Positions 30,096 to 42,789 of a stretch of DNA of 64,000 bases are shown here, piece by piece (positions within the stretch are counted from its first letter, which is position 1; the number at the start of each line of letters is the position of its first letter). The notes beneath the pieces are model-generated. The model saw only the letters and a list, made by a program, of their open reading frames with translations, ran no database searches and was not told where the DNA came from. The translations under genes were made by a program, and so were the position numbers. Source of the DNA: Microvelia longipes (lineage: Eukaryota; Arthropoda; Insecta; Hemiptera; Veliidae); the NCBI GenBank assembly GCA_018340805.1, contig JACMZG010001863.1, forward strand, positions 55,851,108 through 55,915,107, written 5' to 3'.

Positions 30096-33000
30096 TCCTA
30101 CAACTCAACTCAGGAAATCGGTCAGTAAATAAAGACAAATAATTTTACTTAAGCTGACATTCAGGGCGAACTAAAATAAAAAATTACAAAGACAGTAACA
30201 CAGTAAAATAAATCATTAAACAAAAGATATAGAGAAAGAAATAAGCTTATGCGAATAAGTAGAAAAAATAAATACAATTTATTTTATTTTGTATTAAATT
30301 TTAATACCTAAATTTTGTATCAAGAAAATATGTATTTTCTGTCCTTAAGTAAAAACAATTTATTTATATTTTCGTTAATACTACTATAGTATACCACATG
30401 GCTAAAATAAGTTGACAGCATGGGAAAATAGTGTTAAAAACCAATGAGGTTGGTCCAATTTGAAATAGGGGGTGTGGCCTAACATCCAGGAATTACTTCA
30501 TTGGCTCCCTGGCATTATTTTTCCACGCTGTCAACTGATTTTAGCCGTGCGTTACACTATAATTATTGTATACCTGTATACATTTTGTTTTATTGATGAA
30601 TCATTATTTAAAAAAAAAATGTTTTTCTAAATTTCTTCTTGAAATAGTTTTTATTTGGTTTTATTGTTTAAATTTACAGTCCCCGGAGACGGTGGCAATC
30701 AATTAGAAGCTAAATTGAATAAAACAGAAACAGTTCATTACATATGTGAAAAAACAACCAAAGATTATTTCACCATGTGGCTCAATATCGGAGAGTTTGT
30801 CGAAGTAATAATAGACTGCTGGGTGAGTTTTGTTATCATTATTTAATAAATTAACTTTATTTTCATCCCTTCTAGTCTTATTAAAATTATCAAGAATTAT
30901 TACGAGCAGTATTTTCTTTTTTGTAACTTTTAAATTGTAAATTTGCAAAAGCAAATATAGAAAAAAAATTATACAACATAATTAATTATTTAATTTTTGT
31001 ATTAAATAATACATATTATGTCATTTAAAAAAATATGTTTTGCCTCATGAGGTTATTTAATTTTTTGACCTTCTATAATTTGCGTAACCTAGAGAGATAT
31101 GATAGAAAACTATTTTATCTATTACTAAAATAATAAATATTGATAAATTTTTATAAATAAATACTCATGTTTTACAACTATGCTGTATTTAAAAAATGTT
31201 TATAACTGATCATATTTTAAATTTAATAATATATTAAATTAATAATTGATCATATTTTAAATTTCATAATAATAATTTTAATAATTGATCATAATTTAAA
31301 ATTTCATAATAATAATTTTATAATTGATCATAATGATAATAATAATTTTAATAATTGATCATAATTTAAAATTCATAAATATAATTTAATAATTGATCAT
31401 TTTTAATTTCATAATAATAATTTTAATGATTCATCATATTTTAATTTTCATAATAATAATTTTAATAACTGATCATAATTTTACATTTAATAATTAATCA
31501 TATTTTCATAATTTAAACAAGAGTTTGAAAGTCAGATTAGGCTTTTTAATAATTAACTGTTTACTTAATTCTAAAGTAATTATACCACCCATTAGTAAGT
31601 ACCCTTATCATATACTTATCAAACTCATACTTTATATAATTATTTAGAGAGGTATGAAAATAATTTGTTTACCCTGAAAACCTTGAACTTTTCTATTTGA
31701 ATGAAGTCTACCTGTCCCAACAATATAGTTGAAAATTATTTTCTTAATATACTTAAAAAATGTGAGAAAATACAAAAAAAATGGAACATACTATTTAAAT
31801 TGTAAGCGCTAGTGGATTTTTTACCATAAGGATGTAAATAAAAGTCTATCCACAAATAAATTTCAACCAATGTAATGATGACAAAACCGGCTTTCAACCT
31901 AATACAGGTCATCCTCAGTGCCGGTGAGAAAAAGCTAATTTTTCCTCTTGAGTCTTGTTGTTAGATTTGAGACTGGATGCAGACTCAAATGTGTCTGCAT
32001 CCAGTCTCAAATCTAACAACAAGACTCAAGAGGAAAAGTTAGCTTCTTCTCACCGGCACTGAGGATGACCTGTATTAGGTTGAAAGCCGGTTTTGTCATC
32101 ATTACATTGGTTGAAATTTATTTGTGGATAGACTTTTATTTACATCCTTATGGAACATACTGATAGTTAAAAGGAAATCAAAGAGATGACACTTAATAAC
32201 CTAAAAAAATATTGTGATTAGTGCTATTTGAAAATTTTGTTTATTTAATTAACATCAGCAAGATCTGCCACTGGGCAGACACCTTGTTTCATGTCAAGTT
32301 TCAAGTCAAAATTATATCCAATTATCTTAATTACTTATAACAATGTAAATGTAGTTGTAATTACCAATAAAGACAAAAAAAATTTAATTAACATTAGTAT
32401 GTTGTTTTGTTTAACTTATTTCTGCAAGACTAGTACAGTTGCTTCTGCTGATTTTTTTAAAGCAAGTTCTTTATTGGCAGAAGTCTGCTGGAAATTACTC
32501 TGCCATTTTCGTATGTAGCTAAAGAACTAATAAAATATAAAGTTTAATAAATTAACTTTGAACAAAATATTAAGTTCCTATTGATTTATAAAATAATGAC
32601 TATAAAATAATAACATACATCAAAACCACCAAAAAAGTTTTCTAAATTTTGATAATATAAAAGGAAACTAAGTATAGAGTCTCTCTGCGGCAGTGGTGGT
32701 GTGCTGGACCCAAAAGAAATTTGCAGTTAATACCCAGATTGAAGGTTGAACGAGAACTAAATTATATTTGATATTAAATGACACATATTAGTGCTGTATA
32801 AACAAAAATCCGTCCCAAGTACAAGTAAATGGATAATTGTAAAACAATTTTTGGCCTATTTTTCAAGACTTCTTAACTTTTTTCAAAATATTTGCACAAA
32901 ATTTTATTTCATGAAAAACTTGTTACATTCATATAACCATAGAATAAACTTTTCAGGTTGATAATGCCAAGTTAGAATACAACAGTACTACGAGAAAAAC

Positions 33001-36000
33001 AAGCAACAGGCCTGGAGTTGATGTCAGAGTACCTGGGTGGGGAGATACCTTTACTGTCGACTGGTTAGACCCGTTGGAAATATCAGCCGGTGCTTATTTC
33101 AAGGACATCAGTAATGCTTTGGTTAGCTTGGGCTATCAGAGGAATTTCAGTATTAGGGGAGCTCCTTTTGACTTCAGGAAAGCACCAAGTAAGTACAGTT
33201 TTTATTGAAATAGCCTGTCTAATAATAATAATGCCTGTTTAGAGTGATAAATGCCGTGGTCTATCAGTGCTAAAACCTATGGGAATTACCTCAGGTGTTA
33301 GAGCAACCGTTACTTTCAAAGTTTTATCAGAGTTGGTGGTATTTTTTTAACAATAATCTTCTTGTGTCCGAGGTCAGTATAAATACAGACGCTCTGTCTA
33401 ATTCGACCAAGAAGGGGCTCCTGCCTAATAATATGGGCCACAAATTTTATGATCTTTAAGAAGCTGATTATATTATGAACTATACCTTCCTCGTATTGAA
33501 AACCTCATTTTTTGAAAAAGAGGAACTTACTGATCAAGAATATTTCTAAAGTCTTAGTATTATTAAAAAGTTTCCTCAGATTGCTACATTAAGTTTATTT
33601 TCTTCCAGATGAGTTGGAGGATTACTTTGTCAATCTCAAGTCACTGGTAGAAGAAACGTACTCTCTCAATAACAACACACCTGTGATCCTCGTAGCTCAC
33701 AGTATGGGTGCGCCTATGTCTCATTATTTCCTTCAAAACTTACCCCAGGAGTGGAAGGACAAATACATCAAGTCTTTGATAACTCTCTCTGGTGCCTGGG
33801 CTGGCTCCTTTAAATCTCTCAAAGTCTTCTATATGGGTCAGTTCTCCTTTTACTGGACTTTTAAGTTTTTTTTTTACTGGAACTTCTTTAGTTTAGGTGA
33901 TCCCTTAGTTTTTTTTGTGTTTATTCATTACTTTGGTCAATGATTATGTTGAGATTTAAGAATATTAAATCAGAGGTGATTACTAATGATCTAAAGAAGT
34001 ACCTTATTACCAATAGATTCCAATCATTTTTAGATACAAAACTACCTGTTTAATAAAAAGACTTCAATTTTACAATAGTTTTAATAAAAAGGAACTGTAT
34101 ATTTCTATCCATTTGGACCATCTTTAGGAAAAAAGTACAAAAAAATACCTGTTTATTTCTTTTTTAAATGAAGAATCCTAAGTTTTTAAATCATTGTTAA
34201 ATAATTATTTGACAATGAATCTATCCATGAAATTCATGGATTCTTTATGAATGTCTATTTATTTATAGATGTCTTAATATTAGTATTTTTATGACATTTT
34301 TCTTGTGAAGAGAGTAATGATTCAATTTTATGTTATTTGATGTTGAAAAGTAGAACTTCAACTGGAGAAAAGTAACTTTTGTTTCCACGAGATCCACTTT
34401 TCTTCCTGTACTCTTAGGATTTCGAGCAGTAAAAAAATTGGTACAGCCTCAAAATAAAAATTGGGCGTCCTGACTCTTTAACAGTTTTCTCTGACTTGAA
34501 TATAAAATTTTAAACATATATTAGGAGAAAAAATTGTTGCTAGGCTATATTAAAAATTTACTCATTGGTGTTATTATTAATTTTTTTTATTATACAATTA
34601 TATAAAAATATTATATTATACAATATATACAATTTTATTTATCCCTTTGATGGTTTTAAAAAGTTAACTTTAATTTAACAACTCAACAAACTTTTTTTTT
34701 ATAAAAAGGTAGTTTATGTCACTTCTATGAAATTAAAATGCATTAATTGTAACTTGTATATTTAAATTTTTATAATTGTGCATAAAAATTTAAATATACT
34801 AATTTTTAATATTAGTAAATAATAATATACTAATTTAATATACTGATTTTTAAATTGACTAATTTAAAAATCTTGACAGGTCAGTTTAGGCACCTCCGAT
34901 TCTATAGAAAAAAATCCCTGCAATAGGGAGCGGGAAAAAACTATGCATGAACAAACTATGGAAAAACTATGAATAAACAAATCAGGTTATTTTACCCGTA
35001 TTTTCTTGGCAATGTTTTTTACATCTCTTTTGTGTAGTTTAATTTTACAATATCATTTTTATGATTAATTTGAAAGTAGTTTTCATAACGATGTAAACAC
35101 AAGAAGAACCACAAATAAAGTGAACGATTGTTAGGAAGAAGGTTATTTCTCTATAGCAGTTATGGTGGTAGGGATTTTTTTCTATTTTCAAGTGAGGGGT
35201 TGGCAGCGGATTCTCAGATTGGTCAATCCCCAAAATGCTTATGACCCTGGGGATTTTTAAACTAAACGATAGACTGTAGTTCAGTTTCATGTACATTTTA
35301 AGTTTTGTGTTTTATTTTTAGTTCAGTTTTAATTTGTCGGGAGTTTTCTGCTGTATTAATTTTACTGATGTGTTAACTTGAACCTATTTGTTGGTGTGTT
35401 ACAGGTGATGATTTAGGAGTGTTTATACTTCCTAATGGTCCTCTAAAACAAATGCAAGTGACTATGCCGAGCATTGCTTGGCTCCTTCCTTGGCCACAGT
35501 TTTGGAAACCTAACGAAGTTTTAGTGCAGACACCCAATAAAAATTACACCTTATCCAATCTCAAGAATTTCTTTCAGTAAGTAAAGGAGATTAACAAAAT
35601 ATGTTAAATTTTTTCCAGAAGAAAACTGAAATTAGAGTAAATTTATATGTGAAAATTTGGTAATATTCTTCACAGATTAATTTTTAATATTAGTTTTGTT
35701 TCATTGGGAGATCTTAATTTTAATAATAGAATAATTCAGAAAGACTCCCTCCTGCTGGACAGACCTTCAGGCCTAAAACAGGATGTATCTTTTACAAAAA
35801 TATTTAATCAATTTTAATATTGTATTATATAAAGATTTGTTAAAAAACTAGGCTATGTTGGCAGTCTTGTGTTTACCTGTGTTAACTGTGTTGCCAACAG
35901 CGATTTAAATGGGGTTAGATTACAATATTATTATATACAATATTATGGGGTTAGATTTACCAATATATTTTTGTAATCTTGTACTATAATTGTATTTTAT

Positions 36001-38132
36001 TGTACTTATATTTTGTTATAATATTGTAAAATTTGGTAAAATAAAGCTTGATTTAAAATATGATCGATATGAACTTTGCTCCAGTATAGCATAACCAGCT
36101 TATCTTGTACTGCATTCAAATACACTTCCAAGAATATCTGATTTTTGTACAATTTGTTGTTGGTTTATAGTTCCACGTTTTAAATAACAATGCAATTATT
36201 TGTTAATTGCTATATATATTTTGACCATCCCTGTAGTCATCTTCAGATATTAAACACAAAACTAATCTTAACCACACGTACAACACATAAAAAATTAAGT
36301 AAATAACGAATTCAACAATTAAAAATTATGCTATAGTGTAGGAGTGAGTTTAACAAACTTAGTAGTGGAATAAAAAATTGATCAGAATATTTGATTATAA
36401 CTTAATGGATATTGCTTTTATACAGAAAGTAGACAAGTTATAGAGATGGTAGGGTCAATCTTAAAGCCAAAGAATATTGGAGGGATAAAATGTAATCTTA
36501 CTTGCCTCCCTATCACTTTCTGGTGTGGTCAGAGATTTCATCTTCTCTATGTTGTCTTCTCTATATTTTCTATGTTCCGCTTCATGATAATATAGCTAAT
36601 AATTAATTTGTCGCAATTGTGATTACAGAGATATAAACTACATGACCGGGTGGGAGATGACCAAAGATCAACAACCTTATTATACATTCGACAACCCTGG
36701 AGTTGAAATCTACTGCTATCATGGATCTAATGTTTCTACAGCAGAAAGGTGTGTGATTGAATTGATGATTAAAATATCACTTTTGGGGTGTGAGAGTCCA
36801 ATACCTCTTCTACCTTTTGCTGATAACGCTAAATTTAGTTGATCTTTTGAATGAAATATTTCTATGAGTTATGCCTCTTATATAAATAGAAAAACAATCT
36901 AAATAATATGATTTTAAAATCAATATATTAGAAGAAATTAGAAATTAAAAGGATCAAATCTATTAGTGACTAAAATATAAACCTGTTGTACCAGCTTGGA
37001 CCTCATCCTAAAACTTCCTCCTTCTAAATAAATAAAATACTGGCATAAGCACTTATAAGACTAGTACTTTGTCTAAATTTTTTATTATTAGCTTGATCTC
37101 ACCCTATCTAGTTTTACAAAGTTTAATATGTTTTAACTCTTAAAATCCCCCATGGTTGGACCCAAGGCTCAAATTTGGGACCAACTCTCATTATTGTCTG
37201 CTGTTTGCTTTTGGCTTGGACTTTACAATTACTTTTATATTTGCCTCCTCTGACAAAGTAGATTTTAGCAGAATTCCCTGGTAGGTGTGCCAGGGAATTC
37301 TGGTAGGTTGCCCCCCCCCCCTACAAGTTTTGGCTGGCTAAGGGCCTTTTTTTTAAACAATATTTCCTTTACTTGATATAAAAAATTATAATAGCAACAA
37401 ACTTCTTTAAAACTAAAATATAAACCTTTATTCTAAATTCAAGATAAAAAAAGTAATAAATAAAAGAAAATAATTAATATGGAAAAGATAAAATATATAG
37501 GCTTAATAGATAAAATATAAGTAAAATAAATTTTGTGGAAATATAAATATATAGAAGCCGTTTTTTTAACTGTATGTGTGTTTTTTTCAATGTTTAAAAT
37601 GCCTGATTTGATTGTTACTATTCCTTGGTATTTTTTTGATGTTGGTGAAGCAACATGTCTTTTGCTGTTGTTATTCTTTTTTAACATAATTATTTCAATT
37701 CAAACCTCATGAATAAAGAAACCAGCAATTATGGTTTTATGTATTGTAACTTTAAACCAAAGCTAATATTTAAATTCAACACATTACAATAATCATTTGT
37801 ATAATATATATTAATAATTTCTTGATTTTTATTTTTTCAGGATGATATTTGGCCCTGGTGAATTCCCTACGGGCAAACCTACATTTGTTAACGGTGATGG
37901 AGACGGCACAGTCAATGCTCGATCACTGGCTGCCTGCACCACTCTGGACGGCATGCCTAACACTAAGGTACATCACAAAGTCTACCCGGGTATCGACCAT
38001 CAGGGTATGCTGCACAGTGATCAGGTTGTCAGGGATGTTGTTAATATTATTACAAGTGGACAGCAAAACTTCACTGGACATCACAGCTACTGGGAAGAAG
38101 AACTAGGAAAAATTATCCACATTGGAGCCTAA
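29604..38132 (+). CDS. PLA2G15: group XV (lysosomal) phospholipase A2, LCAT family
   Basis: Seven exons: 29604-29691, 30680-30822, 32957-33188, 33609-33836, 35405-35576, 36629-36748 and 37841-38132. They total 1,275 bp or 424 residues (human 412), with all phases consistent. A hydrophobic signal peptide (about residues 1-19, MILKFSVFGVLLLIGFTSA) directs it to the secretory route. The oxyanion region is VPGDGGNQLEAKL. A cysteine pair is spaced 24 apart (HYIC...IIDC). The nucleophile Ser186 lies in AHSMG, Asp349 in GDGDGTVN and His381 in GIDHQGM; the 32-residue Asp-His spacing equals the human enzyme's. The family deacylates phospholipids and transfers acyl groups to ceramide in lysosomes. Vertebrate-type LCAT/PDAT alternatives fit less well. 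An AATAAA at 38495 may be the polyadenylation signal. Confidence 0.96.
29937..30090. repeat. (CA)n/(AT)n microsatellite
   Basis: A short CA run followed by about 140 bases of TA repeats, in intron 1 of the phospholipase gene. Confidence 0.95.
30387..30559. mobile_element. mariner-like MITE family C, copy 1 (TA TSD)
   Basis: 173 bp bounded by TA dinucleotides, with long inverted ends (about 48 bp). They contain 'catggctaaaat' and 'gttgacagc.tgggaaaata' and their inverse. Sister copy at 43803-43976. In intron 1 of the phospholipase gene. Confidence 0.82.
31195..31505 (+). repeat. degenerate tandem repeat, TAATTGATCATAATTT type
   Basis: About eight diverged copies of a unit resembling TTTTAATAATTGATCATAAT with a variable 'aaatttcataataataa' section, period roughly 40-60 bases. 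It lies in intron 2 of the phospholipase gene. Confidence 0.7.
31824..32153. mobile_element. near-perfect 330-bp palindrome (foldback), copy e
   Basis: Two arms of about 160 bases with only a few mismatches meet near 31988, with almost no spacer. Each arm includes GCACTGAGGATGACCTGTAT, then AGGTTGAAAGCCGGTTTTGT, the same block order as the other hairpin repeats. Ends are CCATAAGGATGTAAA and its inverse. In intron 2 of the phospholipase gene. The high arm identity implies either a recent origin or gene conversion between the arms. Confidence 0.85.
33226..33428 (-). mobile_element. tRNA-derived SINE, decayed copy
   Basis: Shares 'aataataatgcctgtttaga', 'gagcaaccgtta' and 'acaataatctt' in the same order and spacing as the SINE at 8062-8288. 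The tRNA-like head at its high-coordinate end is too diverged to show clean A and B boxes. In intron 3 of the phospholipase gene. Confidence 0.65.
34857..35276. mobile_element. mariner-like MITE family D, copy 1
   Basis: About 420 bp. The right end reads ATTTTTAAACTAAACGATAG, then ACTG and TA; the left end is diverged. The body is an inverted copy of 45302-45707 (shared 'gacaggtcagtttaggc', 'tttacccgtattttcttggc', 'ttgtggttcttcttt'). In intron 4 of the phospholipase gene. The overlapping open frames are not coding. Confidence 0.78.
37258..37345 (+). repeat. dispersed repeat with C-run
   Basis: The order 'gacaaagtagattt', 'gaattc', a run of 13 C and 'ctacaagttttggctggcta' matches, inverted, the block at 59644-59800. 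Class unknown; in intron 6 of the phospholipase gene. Confidence 0.5.
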
Positions 38133-39039
38133 AGGAAATTTTAAAGATAGATTGACTTAAGGTCCATTTTTTTACTGGAATGTGGTTAGTTAACTTCTTT
38201 CTAGAATGTGTTAAGATCTTATGAGATCATACAGAGATTTGTAATTTTTTTAATTAAGATTCTTATAACCAAGAGAAGTTGAAAAACCACATTTTTTTAA
38301 AGATTTGAGGGAAAACACTGTCTAAGCTTTATAACTTTTTAAACTATACAAGTCAAAAGATTATCTCATCGAAAGTCAATTTTTGGTGAAACTTTTTCAA
38401 ATAACCAAATTCATGTCCCTATAGTGAACTGTGACACTATTTCCCAAAGGCATTCCTCAAATTTATGAATTTTATGACAATTTATTTTTTAGATAATAAA
38501 TTATTACCATCTAAAACCAAAATACTCATTACTTTTAAATATATTTTATTATATTTATTTTAATGTTCGAATTTTAATGTCATTATATTTATTTATTCCT
38601 AATATTTATTTTTAAGCTTCAGTATTTATGGATAAGAGCAACCAATACTATTATTTTTTTAAGTTAATTTAAATTTTTATGAGTCAAAATATTTGGATTA
38701 ATAAATTTTTAATAATTATTAATATTATTCACCATCGGAATTAAAAAAACATGCAGCAAATAACTTTCCTTTGTAAATGATAGTAATTCTGAGAATATCA
38801 GAAGTTTTATATAAATGTCTGATGGCCCTCTCATGGCACATTGGCACTTCTTGGTCACAATGTGTTACTTGGTCAATGTTGCAGGGGAGTTAGGTTCAAA
38901 AATATAATTTTATTTTCTTCTTTAAATTATTGTCATATAAAAAAATATATAATATAAAAACATTTTTTTTTTATATAAGTAATATAATAATAAAAGTCTA
39001 TTTGACAATGGAATATGCAAATGAAACTAATGAAAATAA
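38133..39039. other. PLA2G15 3' flank, no gene seen
   Basis: The 3' untranslated region probably ends soon after the AATAAA at 38495-38500. The rest is AT-rich with no recognised feature. Confidence 0.45.
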
Positions 39040-39379
39040 TAAATTATTTAAAAGCCGCATAAGCTATAGCTTGTGCGCGGCTATATATTTCATCTATTAT
39101 TTGTTTTTCTTATAGATAGTATTTGTTATTTATAATGTTAATCATTCATAATAATTTATTACAAATATTTTGTTAATTTATAAATTTAATTACATTTCAA
39201 AGGTGAAAATTCCATGAATTTTGGTTAATTAAAAACAAACAAAACATTTTTTCCTTTTCATTTTTAAAATTAAAAAAAAAAAAAAATAAATAAACACAAA
39301 TAAAAAATAAAATAAATAAAAATATAAATAATAATACATATTATACAAAAATAAAACTAAGTATTTAAGAGTAGGTTAG

Positions 39380-41100
39380 TTAAGTATAATATAGTTTAAG
39401 TTTTAGTAGTGGCGGATTTAGCCACAGTATAACATCTTTTTTGTACTCTTTGAAGTAAAGATTAGATTTAATATGGTTAGGTAATTGATTAAAAATAATA
39501 GGACCTCTTGCTGCAGCGTGACGTTGCATGAGGGATGTTCTACATCTGTATGTTCTCACAAGTCTATTTTGCTTATTTCTAGTGCTTAAATCGTAGTTTA
39601 TATAGTTTTTGTTTCGTTAAAATATTTTAATAATACTTGTTTTTGTGAATAATTGCTTAACAGTAAGAACAGGGAAATCCAAAAAGAGTTGTTCAGTTGA
39701 ATAGAGTCTAGGCTTTCTTAGGATTTTTTAATAACAGCTTTCTGAGCTATTTCTAATGAAAGTAGATGAGTTGGGTGAGCAGAACCCCACCCCACTATAC
39801 CATAACTGATAATTGATTCCACTAACGCGTGATAGATTGTTTTCATTAATTTTTCATCACAAAATTCTCTGAGACATCTAAAATAATATATAAATTTACG
39901 TATTTTGTTGTAAATTGTTAATTTGAGTTTTCCAAGTCATTGTTTGGTCAATCGTTATTCCTAAGTTTTATTGAGCTCACTCTATTTATTGATATGCAAT
40001 CACAAGGTTGATTTATGTTTATTTTTTTTGCATTTACAGTCATGAATTTTAATTTGTCAACATCTTTCGGTTGTCCTTTTTTAGAAATAGAGAAAGTAAT
40101 AAAGTTTGTTTCTTGGTGTTTAGGTATAGAGATTAGTGTGAAGCCAGTTACTGATAAGACATAACTGTTGTTCAACGTTAGCCAACAATTGTTGCCAACT
40201 GTCGGTATCTGAGGAGAAGAGCAGACACGTATCATCAGCAAACCCTATTATTTCTCCTGTGAAGTTAGGGATAAAGTAAAGGTCATTTATATAGGCTAAA
40301 AATAATTTGGGTGACGTCACTGTGCCCTGTTGCGTGCCTGTGGTCAGAGTGGCTGCATCACTCAGCTGGTTTAACAGTCTAACTTGCTGTTGTCTGTTAG
40401 TAATGTACTGAGAAAATAAGTCTAATTCTTTCCCTCTAATTCCATAATGGCGTAATTTTTCCATTAGTTTGTTTTGGTCAAGGGTATCGAATGCTTTTTT
40501 AAATCTAAGAAAACTGCAATAACTTTTTATTCTTATCTAAATTACTAGTGATGTACTTAGTTAACGTATAGATTGCATCATCAGTACTTTTTTTGTTTTG
40601 GAAACCGAACTGAGTTTTAGGAAAAATGTTGTGTTTGTCAAAAAAAGATGATAGTCTACTCTCAATACATTTTTCTAGTAATTTGGCTCCAACAGGTAGA
40701 AGAGATATGGGTCTATAGTTCATAACATCCGACTTACTGCCTTCCTTGAACAGTGGCGTGATGACGGCGTTCTTAAAGATATCAGGAAAAACTCCGGCAT
40801 CAAAGCATAAGTTAAAAATGTGCACTAACGGTTTTACTAAATTTTCTTTGCAGGATTTATATAATTTAGCTGTCAACTGGTCTATGCCAGGTGCTTTATT
40901 ATTCTTAAGTTCCCTGATATGATTAAGAATTTCAGTTTCAGTCACTGGTAAAAGTACAATAGAGTCAGGTATGTTAGGTATATTAGTAGCAGTCGATTTA
41001 GAGCTACAGTTACAATAGACTTTTTGTTCGTCAGCTAATTTTTCCCCTATGCTTGCAAAATGTCTGTTTAATTCATTTATATATTCTTTATTTTTCACTA
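39380..41100 (-). pseudogene. ORF2 reverse transcriptase and C-terminal tail
   Basis: The 197-codon frame 41098-40505 holds the linker and fingers: NNKAPGIDQL, ITPLFKEGSK, NYRPISLLPV, and FGFQNKKSTDDAI. The frame shifts at about 40505, and 40464-40120 resumes with GTQQGTVTSPKLFL and the catalytic FADDT. Diverged thumb sequence follows in another frame (40241-39948). Near 39540-39390 the tail reads RGPIIFNQLPNHIKS and FKEYKKDVILWL in one broken frame, a common end for this superfamily. At least three frame breaks make it inactive. Confidence 0.88.
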
Positions 41101-41441
41101 TTTTTTCACCTGAAGGTAGTTTTAATTCAGGAATTTCCGTCTGAGTTTTAGTTCGCCCTAACGTATTGTTTATTATTTGCCATGTTTTATAATTATTTGC
41201 CCTGCTGATGTAATTTCTTCTCTTATATACTGATTTTTAGCTACTTTTATAACTTTATTCAGTTTATTCCTATATTGTTTGTATGCAGTTTTTAGTTCCT
41301 CATTTTCAGGTTCTTTGTCAATTTGACGAGCCATTTATCTCTCGTTAAAATACTTTCAATAATACTACTTGAAATCCAAGGTTTTCTTTTTCTATGCTGT
41401 CTTTTTACCTTAAAACGTGTAGAATGTTCGAATAACAGGAG

Positions 41442-42361
41442 TTAATGTATTATAAAAATAGAAGCTGCTTGATTTGGGTCTGAGTCACTATAAAGATGAT
41501 CCCAGGATAAGTTATTTATTTCCTTTACAAGGTTGGGAAAGTCAGTCTTAGTGGTGTAATTTAATTTATTAGAAGCTACTCTGTTTGTTGAAGTGATGTT
41601 ATTTTTATAAATAATACCAACTGGAAAATGGTCTGTTATTTTGCTATTTAGTCTGTAAGAAACAGTATCTAGTATTTCTCTGTGCTTAGTCCAGATATGG
41701 TCTAAGCATGATTTGCTGTTATTATGTATTCTAGTATACGTATTTACATTTGAATAGTAACCAAAATGAGCCATCATGGTTTTAAAATCCTCAGTATGAC
41801 TGTTATAGTTGTCCGATTTTATATTTATGTTGAAATCCCCTAAGATAACGTGGTTTTCGTTTCCTACAATTTGCAGATGGTCGTATAATGCATCATTGAA
41901 CAACTCTAAGTTATAACCCCATAGTCTATAAATTAATGTGATGGTAAAAATTCTGTTTTGTTTGTCTTTAACTTAAATAACAGACTAGTGCATTGGTCAA
42001 TAGGATTTTCTTGTTTATGTAAAATTTGTAAATCAGATTTTACAAAAGCCACGATACCATCGGCTCTGTTAAATTGACCATCGACAGGGAGGGGTTTATA
42101 ACCAGGAATTGTCAAATTTTCAGGGAACACTCTCAACCATGTTTCAGTCAGAACTATAACATGTACGTCTATGTCAATGGCTTCCAGTAGAACTAGTAAC
42201 TCGTCATGGTGACTTTCAAGGCTTCTTATATTCATGTTCAAAATATTAATATAACATTTTGAATTTTTTAGTAAAGGCTTTAGATTAAAGTCGTCTAGTT
42301 CTACTGTTTGTATTTCATTATTCATTAACGGGTCCGAAATTATGTTAGTTGTTGAGGTCAT
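41442..42361 (-). pseudogene. ORF2 endonuclease domain (two frames)
   Basis: Begins with ATG at 42361 overlapping ORF1's stop. The first part (42361-41933) has NILNMNIRSL, the N-terminal Asn block, and LTETWL, the catalytic Glu block. The second (41903-41442) has ILGDFNIN (Asp-x-Asn) and, near its end, SKITDHFPV with the terminal Asp-His pair. All key endonuclease/exonuclease/phosphatase-fold blocks are thus readable, but a frameshift near 41920 separates them. This domain nicks target DNA to prime reverse transcription. Confidence 0.88.
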
Positions 42362-42789
42362 GGTGGTAATGATTGGGATATTTCAGTTACTGTTTTACCT
42401 TTTTTGGTTTGCAATTTAAATAATTGTCTGTAAGTTTTTATTGTGCTTTCGGAGGTTTCATGAATTTTATTAACAAGGAGAGTAATTATATCTGGTTCTC
42501 CGGAAGTAATATACCTAAAACTATGTGTATGACGACTTAAAGCTACAATGATATGAGGCAGACTATTATAAATTTCCAAGTGTAACGTACTAACTCTGAT
42601 CAAAATAACTCTTTTTGATGTGATTCCTTGGGCTTCATGTATAGTGAGTACTGGTATAGGGATTGAACAAGTATTTACTAAGCATTCTTTTACCATATTT
42701 TTTTCAATTTGAGTAAACGTTAATATTACAGTTTCATCTTTTAATTGATAGAAACTGCCGTCTGAGATAGTAGGTCTTATAGATCTCAC
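42358..42789 (-). pseudogene. ORF1 fragment, viral-type SF1 RNA helicase domain
   Basis: A 143-codon frame carries the second half of a superfamily-1 helicase of the alphavirus-like kind. HEAQG fits motif V and VALSRHTHSF fits motif VI, with the usual spacing of about 35 residues. Motifs I (Walker A) to III are missing because the element is 5'-truncated. A Lys/Thr-rich tail of about 45 residues follows. The stop codon overlaps the ORF2 start as ATGA (42361-42358). So the domain belongs to the retrotransposon's ORF1 and is not an independent viral integration, although a captured viral gene is the likely origin. I recall reports of viral-type helicases in insect retrotransposons; not checked. 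Confidence 0.75.

Noticed and set aside
42358..42789. An independent endogenous RNA-virus insertion
   Set aside because: The ATGA overlap with the retrotransposon endonuclease ORF makes it part of that element.
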